A DNA stretch of 64,000 nucleotides from Pseudotamlana agarivorans. GTDB lineage: Bacteria > Bacteroidota > Bacteroidia > Flavobacteriales > Flavobacteriaceae. Position 1 is the stretch's first letter. The number at the start of each line of letters is the position of its first letter. A model generated the notes under the pieces. That model was not told where the DNA came from. It did no database searches and saw only the letters and a program-made list of their open reading frames with translations. The DNA lies in the NCBI RefSeq assembly GCF_001642835.1, contig NZ_LXEI01000004.1:124001-188000 (forward strand). Reading direction: 5' to 3'. Below, piece after piece: positions 7,069 through 15,988 of this stretch. The translations under genes were made by a program, and so were the position numbers.

Positions 7069-8178
7069 TTGATAAAGCTACACGATAAGTTTTTTAAGCC
7101 CTTTATTTCAGCCAAACAAATTGATGACGCCATGGTACGGTTGGCTAAAGAAATTGCTGATGATGTGGGTGATGAAATTCCTGTTTTTATTGGAATTTTA
7201 AATGGCTCATTTATGGTGGTTAGTGATTTCGTAAAGAAATATCCGAACCCTTGTGAGGTGACTTTTATTAAGTTAGCGTCTTATGAAGGGGTGAAATCAA
7301 CCGAAGACATTCAGCGTTTAATAGGCTTAACACAAGACTTAACGGGGCGTACGGTTGTTATTCTTGAAGATATTATCGATACCGGAAACACCCTAGCTGA
7401 GGTTCACCGTATTTTTAAAAATGAAAATGTAAAATCTTTAAAAATAGCCACACTTTTCTACAAACCTGAGGCTTATAAAAAGGATTTTAAATTGCATTAC
7501 GTCGGTATAGAAATTCCTAATAAATTTATTGTAGGCTATGGTTTAGACTACGATGGCTTAGGAAGAAATTTACCAGAAGTATATCAAATAAAACAAACTC
7601 AACATATGACAAACTTAGTGTTATTTGGCCCTCCAGGTGCCGGAAAAGGAACGCAAGCAGAATTTTTAAAAGAAAAATATAATTTAGTACACATTTCTAC
7701 AGGCGATGTTTTTAGATTTAATATTAAAAACGAAACCGCTTTAGGGATGTTAGCAAAATCATACATCGATAAAGGTGAGTTGGTTCCAGACCAAGTAACT
7801 ATTGATATGCTTAACGCAGAAGTTGAAAAAAATGCCGATGCTAATGGTTTTATTTTCGACGGATTTCCACGTACTAATGCACAAGCAGAGGCTCTAGATA
7901 ACTTAATGGATTCTAAAGATTCGCAAATTAATGCGATGATTGCTCTAGAAGTTGAAGATGAAATTTTAGTTAAGCGTCTTATCGGAAGAGGAAAAACGAG
8001 CGGAAGAGCCGATGACGCGGACGAATCTATCATTAGAAATAGAATAAAAGAGTATTACGATAAAACAGCGATTTTAAAAGATTACTATTCAGCTCAAGAT
8101 AAATATTTTGGTGTTGATGGTGTTGGTAGTATCGAAGATATTACGGTACGTTTAAGTGCTGCAATCGACAATTTATAA
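7069..8178 (+). CDS. adk: Fused hypoxanthine phosphoribosyltransferase - adenylate kinase
   Basis: A single 369-codon frame joins two purine enzymes. Residues 1 to about 175 are a hypoxanthine phosphoribosyltransferase, with the PRPP motif VVILEDIIDTGNTL near 96-109 and VGYGLDYDGLGRNLPEVY at its end. Residues 180-369 are a short-lid adenylate kinase starting MTNLVLFGPPGAGKGTQ, followed by FDGFPRT and RLIGRGKTSGR. No stop separates them. The start is TTG at 7069, because no ATG precedes the conserved N-terminus and a promoter box lies just upstream. Met180, at 7606, could also serve as an internal start giving Adk alone. The gene links base salvage with AMP phosphorylation and diverges from purKE. 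Confidence 0.93.
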   Translation: MIKLHDKFFKPFISAKQIDDAMVRLAKEIADDVGDEIPVFIGILNGSFMVVSDFVKKYPNPCEVTFIKLASYEGVKSTEDIQRLIGLTQDLTGRTVVILEDIIDTGNTLAEVHRIFKNENVKSLKIATLFYKPEAYKKDFKLHYVGIEIPNKFIVGYGLDYDGLGRNLPEVYQIKQTQHMTNLVLFGPPGAGKGTQAEFLKEKYNLVHISTGDVFRFNIKNETALGMLAKSYIDKGELVPDQVTIDMLNAEVEKNADANGFIFDGFPRTNAQAEALDNLMDSKDSQINAMIALEVEDEILVKRLIGRGKTSGRADDADESIIRNRIKEYYDKTAILKDYYSAQDKYFGVDGVGSIEDITVRLSAAIDNL

Positions 8179-8190
8179 ATTCCTAATCAT

Positions 8191-8204
8191 CCGATAGCTA
8201 TCGG
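8191..8204. repeat. 14-bp perfect palindrome CCGATAGCTATCGG
   Basis: A perfect 14-bp palindrome just after the hpt-adk stop. I believe this palindrome recurs between genes in flavobacterial genomes, but there is only one copy in this window. Confidence 0.6.
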
Positions 8205-8221
8205 AAAGGAATCTCATAACC

Positions 8222-8260
8222 AAAAACTATAGCTTTGAGATTAAAGTTATAGTTTTTGTG
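8222..8260 (+). terminator. Terminator after hpt-adk
   Basis: AAAAACTATA at 8222-8231 pairs perfectly with TATAGTTTTT at 8248-8257, with an inner CTTT/AAAG pairing. The right arm supplies the T run. It would end the hpt-adk transcript. Confidence 0.7.
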
Positions 8261-8319
8261 TTTTATATTTAAATAAAAATCTTTCGCTTTCGCGGAAAAA
8301 AGAAAAGTTAGAGTACATA

Positions 8320-8347
8320 AACTTTTAACTTTTAACTCATAACTTTA
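8320..8347. repeat. Four heptanucleotide units before obg
   Basis: Four consecutive 7-mers, AACTTTT, AACTTTT, AACTCAT and AACTTTA, end 10 nt before the obg start. This is the shortest upstream member of the 7-bp-period repeats seen in several gaps of this window. Confidence 0.75.
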
Positions 8348-8357
8348 ACTTAATATC

Positions 8358-9353
8358 ATGACTGAAGGGAATTTTGTAGACTACGTAAAAATGTATGTGT
8401 CTTCCGGAAACGGCGGTAAAGGTTCTTCGCATTTACATCGCGAAAAGTATATTGCTAAAGGTGGTCCCGATGGTGGTGATGGAGGTCGTGGAGGCCATGT
8501 TATTGTTAGGGGGAATCCTAATTTATGGACGCTACTTCATTTAAAGTTTAAAAAGCATTTTCGCGCTGGTCATGGTGAACACGGTAGTAGTGGAAGAAGT
8601 TTTGGGGGTGATGGCGAAGATGTTTACATCGATGTGCCTTTAGGAACTGTAATTCGTGATACTGAAACGAATGAGATTCTTTTTGAAATTACCAAAGAAG
8701 GTGAAGAACGTATTTTGGCTGAAGGCGGAAAAGGTGGTTTAGGAAACTGGCATTTTAAGTCGTCTACCAATCAAACGCCTCGTTACGCACAACCTGGCAT
8801 ACCGATGGAAGAAAGGTATGTGACCATGGAATTGAAAGTTTTAGCCGATGTGGGCTTAGTAGGTTTTCCTAATGCCGGAAAATCGACTTTACTTTCAGTT
8901 GTGACTTCAGCAAAACCTAAAATTGCCGATTACGAGTTTACTACCCTAAAACCTAATTTGGGTATTGTTAAATATCGTGATTTTCAAACCTTTGTTATGG
9001 CCGATATCCCTGGGATTATAGAAGGAGCAGCCGAAGGACGGGGTTTAGGACATTATTTTTTACGTCATATTGAGCGAAATTCTATATTACTGTTTTTAAT
9101 TCCAGCCGATGCTGAAGATATTAGAAAGCAGTATGATATTTTGTTAGACGAACTACGTCGCTATAATCCTGAAATGTTAGACAAAGAGCGCATCATTGCC
9201 ATCTCTAAAAGCGATATGCTAGATAGCGAGCTTAAAGCTGAAATGAAAGCGGAATTAGATAACGAATTACCTGTGCCTTATTATTTTATTTCTGCTGTAG
9301 CCCAACAAGGGATTACCGAGCTTAAAGATGTACTTTGGAAGTTGCTTAATTAA
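8358..9353 (+). CDS. obg: GTPase Obg
   Basis: Ribosome-associated Obg GTPase, 331 residues, involved in large subunit maturation and growth control. The glycine-rich Obg fold occupies residues 1 to about 158, with [20 protein letters not shown] and [10 protein letters not shown]. The G domain follows, with G1 GFPNAGKST near 165, G3 [16 protein letters not shown], and SKSD as G4. It ends without the C-terminal OCT domain, as in many shorter Obg proteins. The ATG follows a run of heptad repeats. It is a separate gene downstream of the hpt-adk terminator. Confidence 0.96.
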   Translation: MTEGNFVDYVKMYVSSGNGGKGSSHLHREKYIAKGGPDGGDGGRGGHVIVRGNPNLWTLLHLKFKKHFRAGHGEHGSSGRSFGGDGEDVYIDVPLGTVIRDTETNEILFEITKEGEERILAEGGKGGLGNWHFKSSTNQTPRYAQPGIPMEERYVTMELKVLADVGLVGFPNAGKSTLLSVVTSAKPKIADYEFTTLKPNLGIVKYRDFQTFVMADIPGIIEGAAEGRGLGHYFLRHIERNSILLFLIPADAEDIRKQYDILLDELRRYNPEMLDKERIIAISKSDMLDSELKAEMKAELDNELPVPYYFISAVAQQGITELKDVLWKLLN

Positions 9354-9632
9354 AGAGCGCCTATTCTGCCATTTTTGAAGTTGGTACATAGCGTGCTGCC
9401 TATTTAAAAGTGGTTTTGTTTTTTGAATGATTCGTCATGTAAAAAAATTGAGTTGTTTTATTACTTTTTGAGGTTAGTTTGATCTTTAATCTTGGATATA
9501 AGCTTAGTGTAATTTATTGATTGTCGTCTACTTACTAGTTTCTTTGTGGAGTTTGTATTCAGTTTTTATTTGTAAATTAGGTAATTAGATTGGAGGCCAG
9601 TTGTAACCAAACTGCTGCTTGCAACTTTAATT

Positions 9633-11933
9633 ATGAATAGGACTTTTGCATTATTACTTGGATTAAGTGTGTTTTTTGGCAGTTTTAACTTGTCTCAATC
9701 GCAAGAAAAAATTTTCTATTCATCTTTTAGGCCACAAGGTTGGGATATATATTTATCCAAAGATGAAGGTAAAACTTTTGGCCAGTTTACTAAAGATTCA
9801 AGTCTTGACTACGATGCTAAGATTTCTCCAGATGGCCGTTGGATCGTATTTACTTCGGAACGTCTTGGTCGGCCCCACTTATTTATAAAAAGTACACAAA
9901 ACGATTCTGTTCCAAGACTTTTAGTGAGTAGCCATTCAATGCAAGACCAAGTGGACTTTTCTCCTGATGGTAAATGGATTGCCTTTGTTTCAACCCATGA
10001 AGGAAACGCGGAAATATATAAGCTGCCCTTTTCACCACTAGAAACGCTAAATATTGATATGGCAGTAAACTTAACCAACAATGATGGTGGCGATTTTAGA
10101 CCCAATTTTTCTAATGATGGAAAAAAGATAGCCTTTTCTAGTGACCGCGCTCACCCTACCACACCCATGAAGCGCTTTGTTTTTGCATTACAAAGAACAG
10201 GAGATATTTATACCATGAATTCAGATGGGAGTAACCCCAAGCGCTTGACGCGTTCAAAAAATTGGGATGGTAGTCCGGTTTGGACAAATGATGACCTGGA
10301 AATCATATTTTATTCTGCAAATAATAATGAATCATACGATCTCTTTAAAATAAAGCATTCTGGAGAAGATCCTGTAAAGGTTGGTCCCATTGGATATAAG
10401 TGTCTTTCTCCTTTTACGAAGAAAAATGGAGATATATTATTTACCAGTTTTGTTGAAGGTTCTAACGGATATTCTATCCTCAAATTTAATCCACAAACCA
10501 AAGCCATAGATTCAAGTTTAGTTCAAGAAATGAATATGATGAACGTTGATTATCACCAATCCGGAATCATGGTGTATCACGGTGGCAAAACCCCAAATCC
10601 GGAACCCACTAACTTGAGCGATTTTCCAGGAGACCTATTGGTTAAAAATAGTCCTGAAATCATAACTGATTTTCCAGATAAAAATCTTCTACTTTATGGT
10701 GTTAGACATTCGTTTGCGGCACCTCCAACACCTGATGGAAAGATTGTATATAGTATTTCTGGGGCTAATGGTATTCAAGATGTTATAAACCCGATTTCAT
10801 ATGTCTTTTTGTTCATTCCATTTTTTGCCATAGTTTGGTTTGTAGTAGGTGTTTTTAAAAGTGTAAAAAAGAGAAAAACAATAACTTTTTGGAAATACCT
10901 CCTTTTTTCTTTTACCGCACTGTCAGTTGGCCTTTTCTTAATAGGGGTTACATATTATTTATTATTTCCTCAGATGAAGTCTTTAGATGAAATTAAGACC
11001 ATCATGTTAATAATAGCTTTAGTGCTTTTATCACTTGGAATTATGTTTTATTACTTTTTCAAAAATAGAAGACAATTACAGAAACCAATCGCTTCTTTAT
11101 ATAAAGCATACTCGATTCAGTTTTTCGTATATGCTTTAGTGCTATTATGTTCAAGCCTATTTATCAAGGATTTTTTTAACACTGTAAACGATTTTTATGC
11201 CGTTGATTATACGAAAAATGAGATAGAGCATCTGTTTGAATTTCAGCCTGATAAAAGTTTAAATCCTCAGTTTTCAAATATTATTGACATTAAAATGACT
11301 CCCGATGGTCAATACCTTCAGTTTTCGGTGGGAGGCTTTAGACAAAATCCAGATGCCAAAGGTGCCGTATACCGATATCATTTCGGGAATAAGGATATTA
11401 AGCCTATAACTGATCTGGAAAGCAATACGGGTTTTGCAGACTATTCAGAAGACAATAAAGTCATGGTTTACAGAAGCGGAAGATCAGGTAATATGGATAT
11501 TTATGTAGAAGAAAATGGTCAAATAACCAATATTACTAATAGTCCTGACAAGGAGAATTTCCCTGCCATTTCTTATGATGGAAACAAAATTGTTTTTTGT
11601 TCCGATGTAAATGGAGTTGATAAAGAGGGCATTATCAAAACTATGGATCTTTATATTACAGAGCGGGTTGAAGGTGGATGGAGCATTCCAAAGCAACTTA
11701 CTACCTATAATGGTCAAGAGGCTCATGCACACTTTTCTCCAGATGGAAAGTGGCTTATTTATACTACAGAGGAATTCGGGATTAATGACGAGCAGCCACT
11801 TGTTCAACCCTATATTTTTAGTCCTCAGATGTATGGGGAAATCACAGCAATTAGGTTAGAAGATGGTGAAAAAATAAGATTAACCCATAACAAATGGGAA
11901 GACGGAGCTCCAATTTGGCTCCATGAAAAATAA
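9633..11933 (+). CDS. Exported PD40/TolB-like double propeller protein with central membrane domain
   Basis: A 766-residue protein of unknown function. Residues 1-23 are a signal peptide ending near SQS. Residues 25 to about 370 carry WD40-like PD40 units (ISPDGRWIVFTSER, FSPDGKWIAFVSTHEGNAEI, FSNDGKKIAFSSDR) as in TolB. Four membrane segments follow at about 387-407, 419-445, 457-477 and 494-511. A second PD40 block runs from about 545 to the end (FADYSEDNKVMVYRSGRSGN, FSPDGKWLIYTTEE). Two propellers separated by a four-helix membrane block is an unusual order. It stands alone with flanking gaps of 279 and 169 nt, and context gives no function. Confidence 0.75.
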   Translation: MNRTFALLLGLSVFFGSFNLSQSQEKIFYSSFRPQGWDIYLSKDEGKTFGQFTKDSSLDYDAKISPDGRWIVFTSERLGRPHLFIKSTQNDSVPRLLVSSHSMQDQVDFSPDGKWIAFVSTHEGNAEIYKLPFSPLETLNIDMAVNLTNNDGGDFRPNFSNDGKKIAFSSDRAHPTTPMKRFVFALQRTGDIYTMNSDGSNPKRLTRSKNWDGSPVWTNDDLEIIFYSANNNESYDLFKIKHSGEDPVKVGPIGYKCLSPFTKKNGDILFTSFVEGSNGYSILKFNPQTKAIDSSLVQEMNMMNVDYHQSGIMVYHGGKTPNPEPTNLSDFPGDLLVKNSPEIITDFPDKNLLLYGVRHSFAAPPTPDGKIVYSISGANGIQDVINPISYVFLFIPFFAIVWFVVGVFKSVKKRKTITFWKYLLFSFTALSVGLFLIGVTYYLLFPQMKSLDEIKTIMLIIALVLLSLGIMFYYFFKNRRQLQKPIASLYKAYSIQFFVYALVLLCSSLFIKDFFNTVNDFYAVDYTKNEIEHLFEFQPDKSLNPQFSNIIDIKMTPDGQYLQFSVGGFRQNPDAKGAVYRYHFGNKDIKPITDLESNTGFADYSEDNKVMVYRSGRSGNMDIYVEENGQITNITNSPDKENFPAISYDGNKIVFCSDVNGVDKEGIIKTMDLYITERVEGGWSIPKQLTTYNGQEAHAHFSPDGKWLIYTTEEFGINDEQPLVQPYIFSPQMYGEITAIRLEDGEKIRLTHNKWEDGAPIWLHEK

Positions 11934-12102
11934 TTTTATGCTGAAAATAAAGAGGGTGTTCCAACGATAGAAAAATAAAGAATCCCATTTAATTTTCATT
12001 TAAACTTTTTTACTTTTTTGGTACCTATATTAGAGTTTTTAGGAAGTGCAAATCACAGGAGCTTAAATAATTTCACTAACTTTATCTCTAAAACAAGTAG
12101 AA

Positions 12103-12627
12103 ATGCGGTGGCTTTCAATCATTTTAGTGACATTCGTTTTTGTGGGATGCGCACCCATAAAGGTGCAATACGATTACGATAAAAATGTCGATTTTTCAAC
12201 CTATAAAACCTATCAGTATTTTGCAGATATGGACACCGGTTTGAGTACTTTCGATACTAAGCGATTATTAGACGCTATCGATTTAAAAATGCAAACACTA
12301 GGGTTTAAAATTTCTGAAACCCCAGATTTCTATATCGATATTAAATCGAAAGCTTTTCAGACGAATCAACATAGTAGTGTTGGCGTCGGACTAGGAGGCG
12401 GTGGTGGTCATGTTGGTGGCGGACTCTCGGTTGGAATACCCATAGGATCTTCTCAAACCAATGCCGAACTTACCATCGATTTTGTAGATCATGGTAAAAA
12501 TCAACTCTTCTGGCAAGCCAAAAGTACCTTTAGTTTTAATGCCAATCAAACCCCAGAACAAAAGGAGGCTCTATTTAAGACTCTCGTTGAAAAAGTACTA
12601 GCTGAATATCCTCCCAAAGGATTATAG
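12103..12627 (+). CDS. DUF4136 family lipoprotein
   Basis: A 174-residue lipoprotein. The signal peptide MRWLSIILVTFVFVGCAP has a lipobox with Cys16. The mature part, starting IKVQYDYDKNVDFSTYKTYQ, matches the DUF4136 pattern, including the conserved DFSTYKTYQYF stretch. A glycine-rich loop, VGVGLGGGGGHVGGG, lies near residues 92-106, and the C-terminal half contains AELTIDFVD and LFWQAKSTF. Such proteins sit in the outer membrane or periplasm and have no known activity. It is monocistronic between the propeller gene and an SDR gene. The family call is firm and the function unknown. Confidence 0.85.
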   Translation: MRWLSIILVTFVFVGCAPIKVQYDYDKNVDFSTYKTYQYFADMDTGLSTFDTKRLLDAIDLKMQTLGFKISETPDFYIDIKSKAFQTNQHSSVGVGLGGGGGHVGGGLSVGIPIGSSQTNAELTIDFVDHGKNQLFWQAKSTFSFNANQTPEQKEALFKTLVEKVLAEYPPKGL

Positions 12628-12801
12628 ACTTGATGCTTTTGGTTTTACGTTGAATACGATATGCGCAAAACAAATACGCGATGACGATCAATAAATAACC
12701 TATAATTATTTTAATTTGTGTAATGAGGAGGTAAATACTGTAAGCTTTATGCAATAGGCTTTATAGTAAATTATAAATAATCAATAAAAATTAAACGCAT
12801 C

Positions 12802-13524
12802 ATGAACACATTAAAAGATAAAGTAGCCTTAATTACAGGAGGTACAAAAGGTATAGGTTTAGGTATTGCTCAAGCGTTGTTAAACGAAGGGATTCATGTG
12901 GCTATAACCAGCAGAAGTGCTGAAGCCGCTGAAGAAGTTGCCAAGCAATTAAATTCTAGTACAAGCAAAGCAAAGGCTATAGGTGTTAAAGCTGATGTTC
13001 GCGATTATGAAAGTCAGAAAAATGCTGTACGCTTAGTATTAAGTGAATTTAAACAATTGGATTTTGTGATTGCGAACGCTGGTTTAGGGCATTTTGCAAG
13101 TATCGAGGAATTAACTTTAGAACAGTGGCAGGACACTATTGATACCAATTTAACAGGCGCTTTTTATTCGATAAAAGCCAGCGTTGAGGCCTTAAAAAAA
13201 TCTAAAGGCTATTATATTTCAATTTCTAGTTTGGCAGGGGCAAACTTTTTTGCCAAAGGCGCGGCTTACAATGCTAGTAAGTTTGGCTTAACCGGATTTA
13301 CACAAGCTGTGATGTTAGATTTAAGACAACATGGTGTGAAAGTGAGTACCATTATGCCAGGATCGGTTTCTACGCATTTCAATGGAAATGAGCCTGATTC
13401 TAGTGACGATTGGAAAATTCAAATTGAAGATATTGGCGAGTTGGTAGTCGATTTACTAAAAATGAATCCACGTACATTACCTAGTAAAGTAGAAGTGCGC
13501 CCTACGATGCCGCCATCAAAATAA
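12802..13524 (+). CDS. Short-chain dehydrogenase/reductase
   Basis: A classical SDR of 240 residues, a cytoplasmic NAD(P)-dependent oxidoreductase. The Rossmann nucleotide motif is TGGTKGIG at residues 12-19, NAG is at 92-94, and the catalytic set is Ser142/143 in SISSLAG with Tyr156 and Lys160 in YNASK. The motif PGSVSTHF follows the active site as in the family. It resembles 3-ketoacyl-ACP reductase-like SDRs, but the substrate cannot be assigned because no pathway genes are adjacent. It converges on the TlpA-like gene with 9 nt between the stops. Confidence 0.9.
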   Translation: MNTLKDKVALITGGTKGIGLGIAQALLNEGIHVAITSRSAEAAEEVAKQLNSSTSKAKAIGVKADVRDYESQKNAVRLVLSEFKQLDFVIANAGLGHFASIEELTLEQWQDTIDTNLTGAFYSIKASVEALKKSKGYYISISSLAGANFFAKGAAYNASKFGLTGFTQAVMLDLRQHGVKVSTIMPGSVSTHFNGNEPDSSDDWKIQIEDIGELVVDLLKMNPRTLPSKVEVRPTMPPSK

Positions 13525-13533
13525 AATGAAGAA

Positions 13534-14034
13534 TTACCCTTGGTTGTGTTCGGTAATTAAATTTGAAATGACCTCCTCAGTTAGTTCATGACCTGGTAAG
13601 CTAGGCCAACCTTCCCAAACCACAATGCCTTCTGGGTTTATTATAATACAGTGTGGTATTCCTTGAATTTCAAGTTTGTTATACATGCGTCGTTTGGTAT
13701 CTACCGCACTATGATATTTGATGTTAATGGCGGGATTGTTTTTAACTTTTTCAACCGGCTCATCACTTAAGCCAATAACCACTAAGTCCTTTTTAAATTG
13801 CTCTTGAAAATCGTTTAGTTCAGGAATAACTTTTCTGCAAGGCATACACCAAGTCGCCCAAAAATCAATCAACATAAACTTGCCTTTAACCTCTGGAGAT
13901 TCTGAAATCCATTGTTCCACCACTAATTTTGGCGCCTTTTGGTTGATTACAGATTTAGCCCATAATTGCTTGTGTTGAGCATTAGAGATGTAAAAACTTA
14001 AACTTAAGGTTAGTAGTAGCACTATTTTTCTCAT
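13534..14034 (-). CDS. Exported TlpA-like thioredoxin family protein
   Basis: A 166-residue thiol-disulfide protein. MRKIVLLLTLSLSFYISNAQ is a signal peptide, so it should act in the periplasm. The active site is WCMPC at residues 62-66 within LIDFWATWCMPCRK, and the cis-proline segment is GIPHCIIINPEG near 130. An extra cysteine follows that proline. It is the last gene of a four-gene minus-strand operon, 26 nt after the M64 peptidase gene, and could maintain thiols in its neighbours, such as the cysteine-containing M64 peptidase. That partnership is inference from position only. Confidence 0.88.
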   Translation of the reverse strand: MRKIVLLLTLSLSFYISNAQHKQLWAKSVINQKAPKLVVEQWISESPEVKGKFMLIDFWATWCMPCRKVIPELNDFQEQFKKDLVVIGLSDEPVEKVKNNPAINIKYHSAVDTKRRMYNKLEIQGIPHCIIINPEGIVVWEGWPSLPGHELTEEVISNLITEHNQG

Positions 14035-14060
14035 GTTGAAAAGTGGTTTGAGTTAATGAC

Positions 14061-15482
14061 TTATTGTTTGATAAGTTGTTTGCTAGAAATTAAAACAGGA
14101 CCTGAGTAAAAACGTACTAAGTAAACGCCAGTACTTAAAAAGCTTAAATCTATTTTTTGATCTGTTAATGGCGATAAATTCATGCTTTTAATCAGTTTGC
14201 CATCCATACCAACAAGTTCCAATCTTAAAGGCTGTTGATTATTGTTTTCATAGGAGATATTCAAATAATCACTAACAGGATTTGGATAAAAGGAGAGGCT
14301 AAACTTTTGTGTGCCACTTTCAATATCCGTTAGCCCTAAAGTGTCGTAATTGAGAGTCCATGTTACCGTGTAAGCATGTATCGTTTCATGATTATCAACT
14401 TTTAATAAGCTAGTGTCATCGGTAATGACTGTTGTTAGGGTGTTTGTGCCTTTCAATAAATCAGCTTCAGAAATTGAAACTACATCCACATTACTTGCTA
14501 TGTCGTTGAGGTTTAAAGTCCAAGTACTCTGTAAAGTATTCGGATTAGGCTTGGTCAAATCTAAAGCAAATTCTAAGGGAAAGCTTTCTACTTCTACTGT
14601 AGATTCATTAGGTGTATAGGCGTTAATCGGACTGGTGAGTTCATGAATTTTTTCAACAATACCTTCTTTGCATACATGACAAAAAGGTTTGTCTACGCTT
14701 TCCATTATACAAGTCCCGCTATTAGGCTTATACCAATCTTTAGGAGTGCCTTTGTAATGGTGTTGGTGTATTCCAGCTTGGTTAGCGTTGTACCAATTTT
14801 TCCAACGTATTTTGGTGGGGTCGGTCTCTTGGGTCATATTAATGCCTTCACCAGCTAAATCATCTCCAGGATAATACTCATCAAAAAGCTTAAAAAGGGA
14901 ATGCCCCATTTCATGCATGGCTACGGCAGCGCCCCAGTAGCCTGAATAGCTTACTGGAAAATCACCCCCACTGCCTCCGTAATGTGCTGTGTTTACCAAT
15001 ATTAAGCCCTGATCGTAATTTGGGAAATTATCGGCTAGTACATTGATAATTTTAGTTTCGGTGTCGTTTGCAGAAGCGCTATCTATTTCATAATAGAGTA
15101 GATAGTGTTTGCCAAAAGAATCGAAAGTCGAATTAAAATAAGTGTCGACATACTTTACTGGATGTAAAGGTTCGGTGTAATCGGTAGCTGTTCCAGGATG
15201 ATCGGCACCACTTTCATTAGATGGTATTTTTAAGGCATAAACATTAAAATAGCTGCTGTATTCTTTAAAGGGGCTTGTGTTGAATATTCTATTGGTAAAG
15301 GTTGTAGCATCAGAAATAAATTTATCCAATTCACCCGCTTGATATCCTTCACTTAAAATTACAATATTGATTTTCTTGTCATCATCACCTGAATTTTTGA
15401 TAACGGCAATAGGAAAGGTCTGTGCGGTAAGGCGACCGATGGTTAACAAAATAGAAATGACAAGGATAAGTTGTTTTTTCAT
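14061..15482 (-). CDS. Secreted M64 family metallopeptidase with T9SS sorting domain
   Basis: A 473-residue secreted zinc peptidase of the IgA-peptidase M64 type. The signal peptide is MKKQLILVISILLTIGRLTAQ. The zinc motif HEMGHSLFKLFDEY starts at His190, and a cysteine pair (CHVC) lies near 270. From about residue 395 a type IX secretion C-terminal domain follows (FSLSFYPNPVSDYLNISYE ... GVYLVRFYSG), which sends it to or through the outer membrane. The start overlaps the stop of the preceding lipoprotein gene by 4 nt (ATGA). It shares an operon with an alpha-2-macroglobulin. The natural substrate is unknown; IgA cleavage is a family name and not a prediction. Confidence 0.88.
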   Translation of the reverse strand: MKKQLILVISILLTIGRLTAQTFPIAVIKNSGDDDKKINIVILSEGYQAGELDKFISDATTFTNRIFNTSPFKEYSSYFNVYALKIPSNESGADHPGTATDYTEPLHPVKYVDTYFNSTFDSFGKHYLLYYEIDSASANDTETKIINVLADNFPNYDQGLILVNTAHYGGSGGDFPVSYSGYWGAAVAMHEMGHSLFKLFDEYYPGDDLAGEGINMTQETDPTKIRWKNWYNANQAGIHQHHYKGTPKDWYKPNSGTCIMESVDKPFCHVCKEGIVEKIHELTSPINAYTPNESTVEVESFPLEFALDLTKPNPNTLQSTWTLNLNDIASNVDVVSISEADLLKGTNTLTTVITDDTSLLKVDNHETIHAYTVTWTLNYDTLGLTDIESGTQKFSLSFYPNPVSDYLNISYENNNQQPLRLELVGMDGKLIKSMNLSPLTDQKIDLSFLSTGVYLVRFYSGPVLISSKQLIKQ

Positions 15483-15988
15483 TCTAGTGTTATCTTAGTA
15501 CTAATCAGTTTTTTTGAGTCTGCAAAGTTACTAATAGTAATAATTTTAGTTTCGTTTTTTAACCCGATTCTAATTGAAAATTTTGTTTTTTGAAGGTTCA
15601 ACGCTGTCGATTCAAAACTTTGAGATGGCGTTAAAGATTCAATGGTTTTATTTAACGGATTTTTAATTAAACTACGACTTATAAGTTTTGATTGGCCGTC
15701 GAACTGCGAGCAAATTAAATCACCTTCAGTTGCATTTTTTATGGTATTTGAACTGTTATTTTTTAACTGACCCTCAACGATTTTTTGACTTACAAAACTC
15801 ATGCTTCTTTCTCCCGAAGGGGCTTCAGAAATCATGTAAGTTAGAAAGATGATTTTTGAATGTTCTTCAACTGCTATAGGTTCTTCATTATTTGACTTTT
15901 TTATGCCGCAAGCACATAAAAACAACAAAAGTGTGCCAATCGTAAAAGTAGTGATATGTGGTTTTTTAATAAACCTATTCAAAATCAT
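15479..15988 (-). CDS. Lipoprotein of unknown function in macroglobulin operon
   Basis: A 169-residue protein I do not recognise. The N-terminus has a basic start, a hydrophobic stretch TTFTIGTLLLFLCAC, and a lipobox-like LCAC with the modified cysteine near residue 27. The mature part is rich in Ser, Lys and Asn and reads like a small beta domain, with no catalytic motif. The ATG shares one base with the macroglobulin stop (TAATG), and its own stop overlaps the M64 start by 4 nt. It is therefore made together with both and may be an accessory or anchor for one of them; this is inference. Confidence 0.7.
   Translation of the reverse strand: MILNRFIKKPHITTFTIGTLLLFLCACGIKKSNNEEPIAVEEHSKIIFLTYMISEAPSGERSMSFVSQKIVEGQLKNNSSNTIKNATEGDLICSQFDGQSKLISRSLIKNPLNKTIESLTPSQSFESTALNLQKTKFSIRIGLKNETKIITISNFADSKKLISTKITLE

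Noticed and set aside
7599-8033. 144-codon open frame antisense to the adenylate kinase domain
   Set aside because: The opposite strand encodes a complete, conserved Adk domain; the antisense product is low complexity, rich in Ser and Ala.
9354-9632. Possible gene or RNA in the 279-nt gap after obg
   Set aside because: No frame of note, no strong hairpin with a T run and no TAnnTTTG box could be found; left unannotated.
12575-12744. Minus-strand frame of under 60 codons with one membrane-like helix (IIIGYLLIVIAYLFCAYR), between the DUF4136 and SDR genes
   Set aside because: Only a TTG start is available, it overlaps the end of the lipoprotein gene, and AT-rich DNA easily gives hydrophobic codons. 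It would merit a conservation check.
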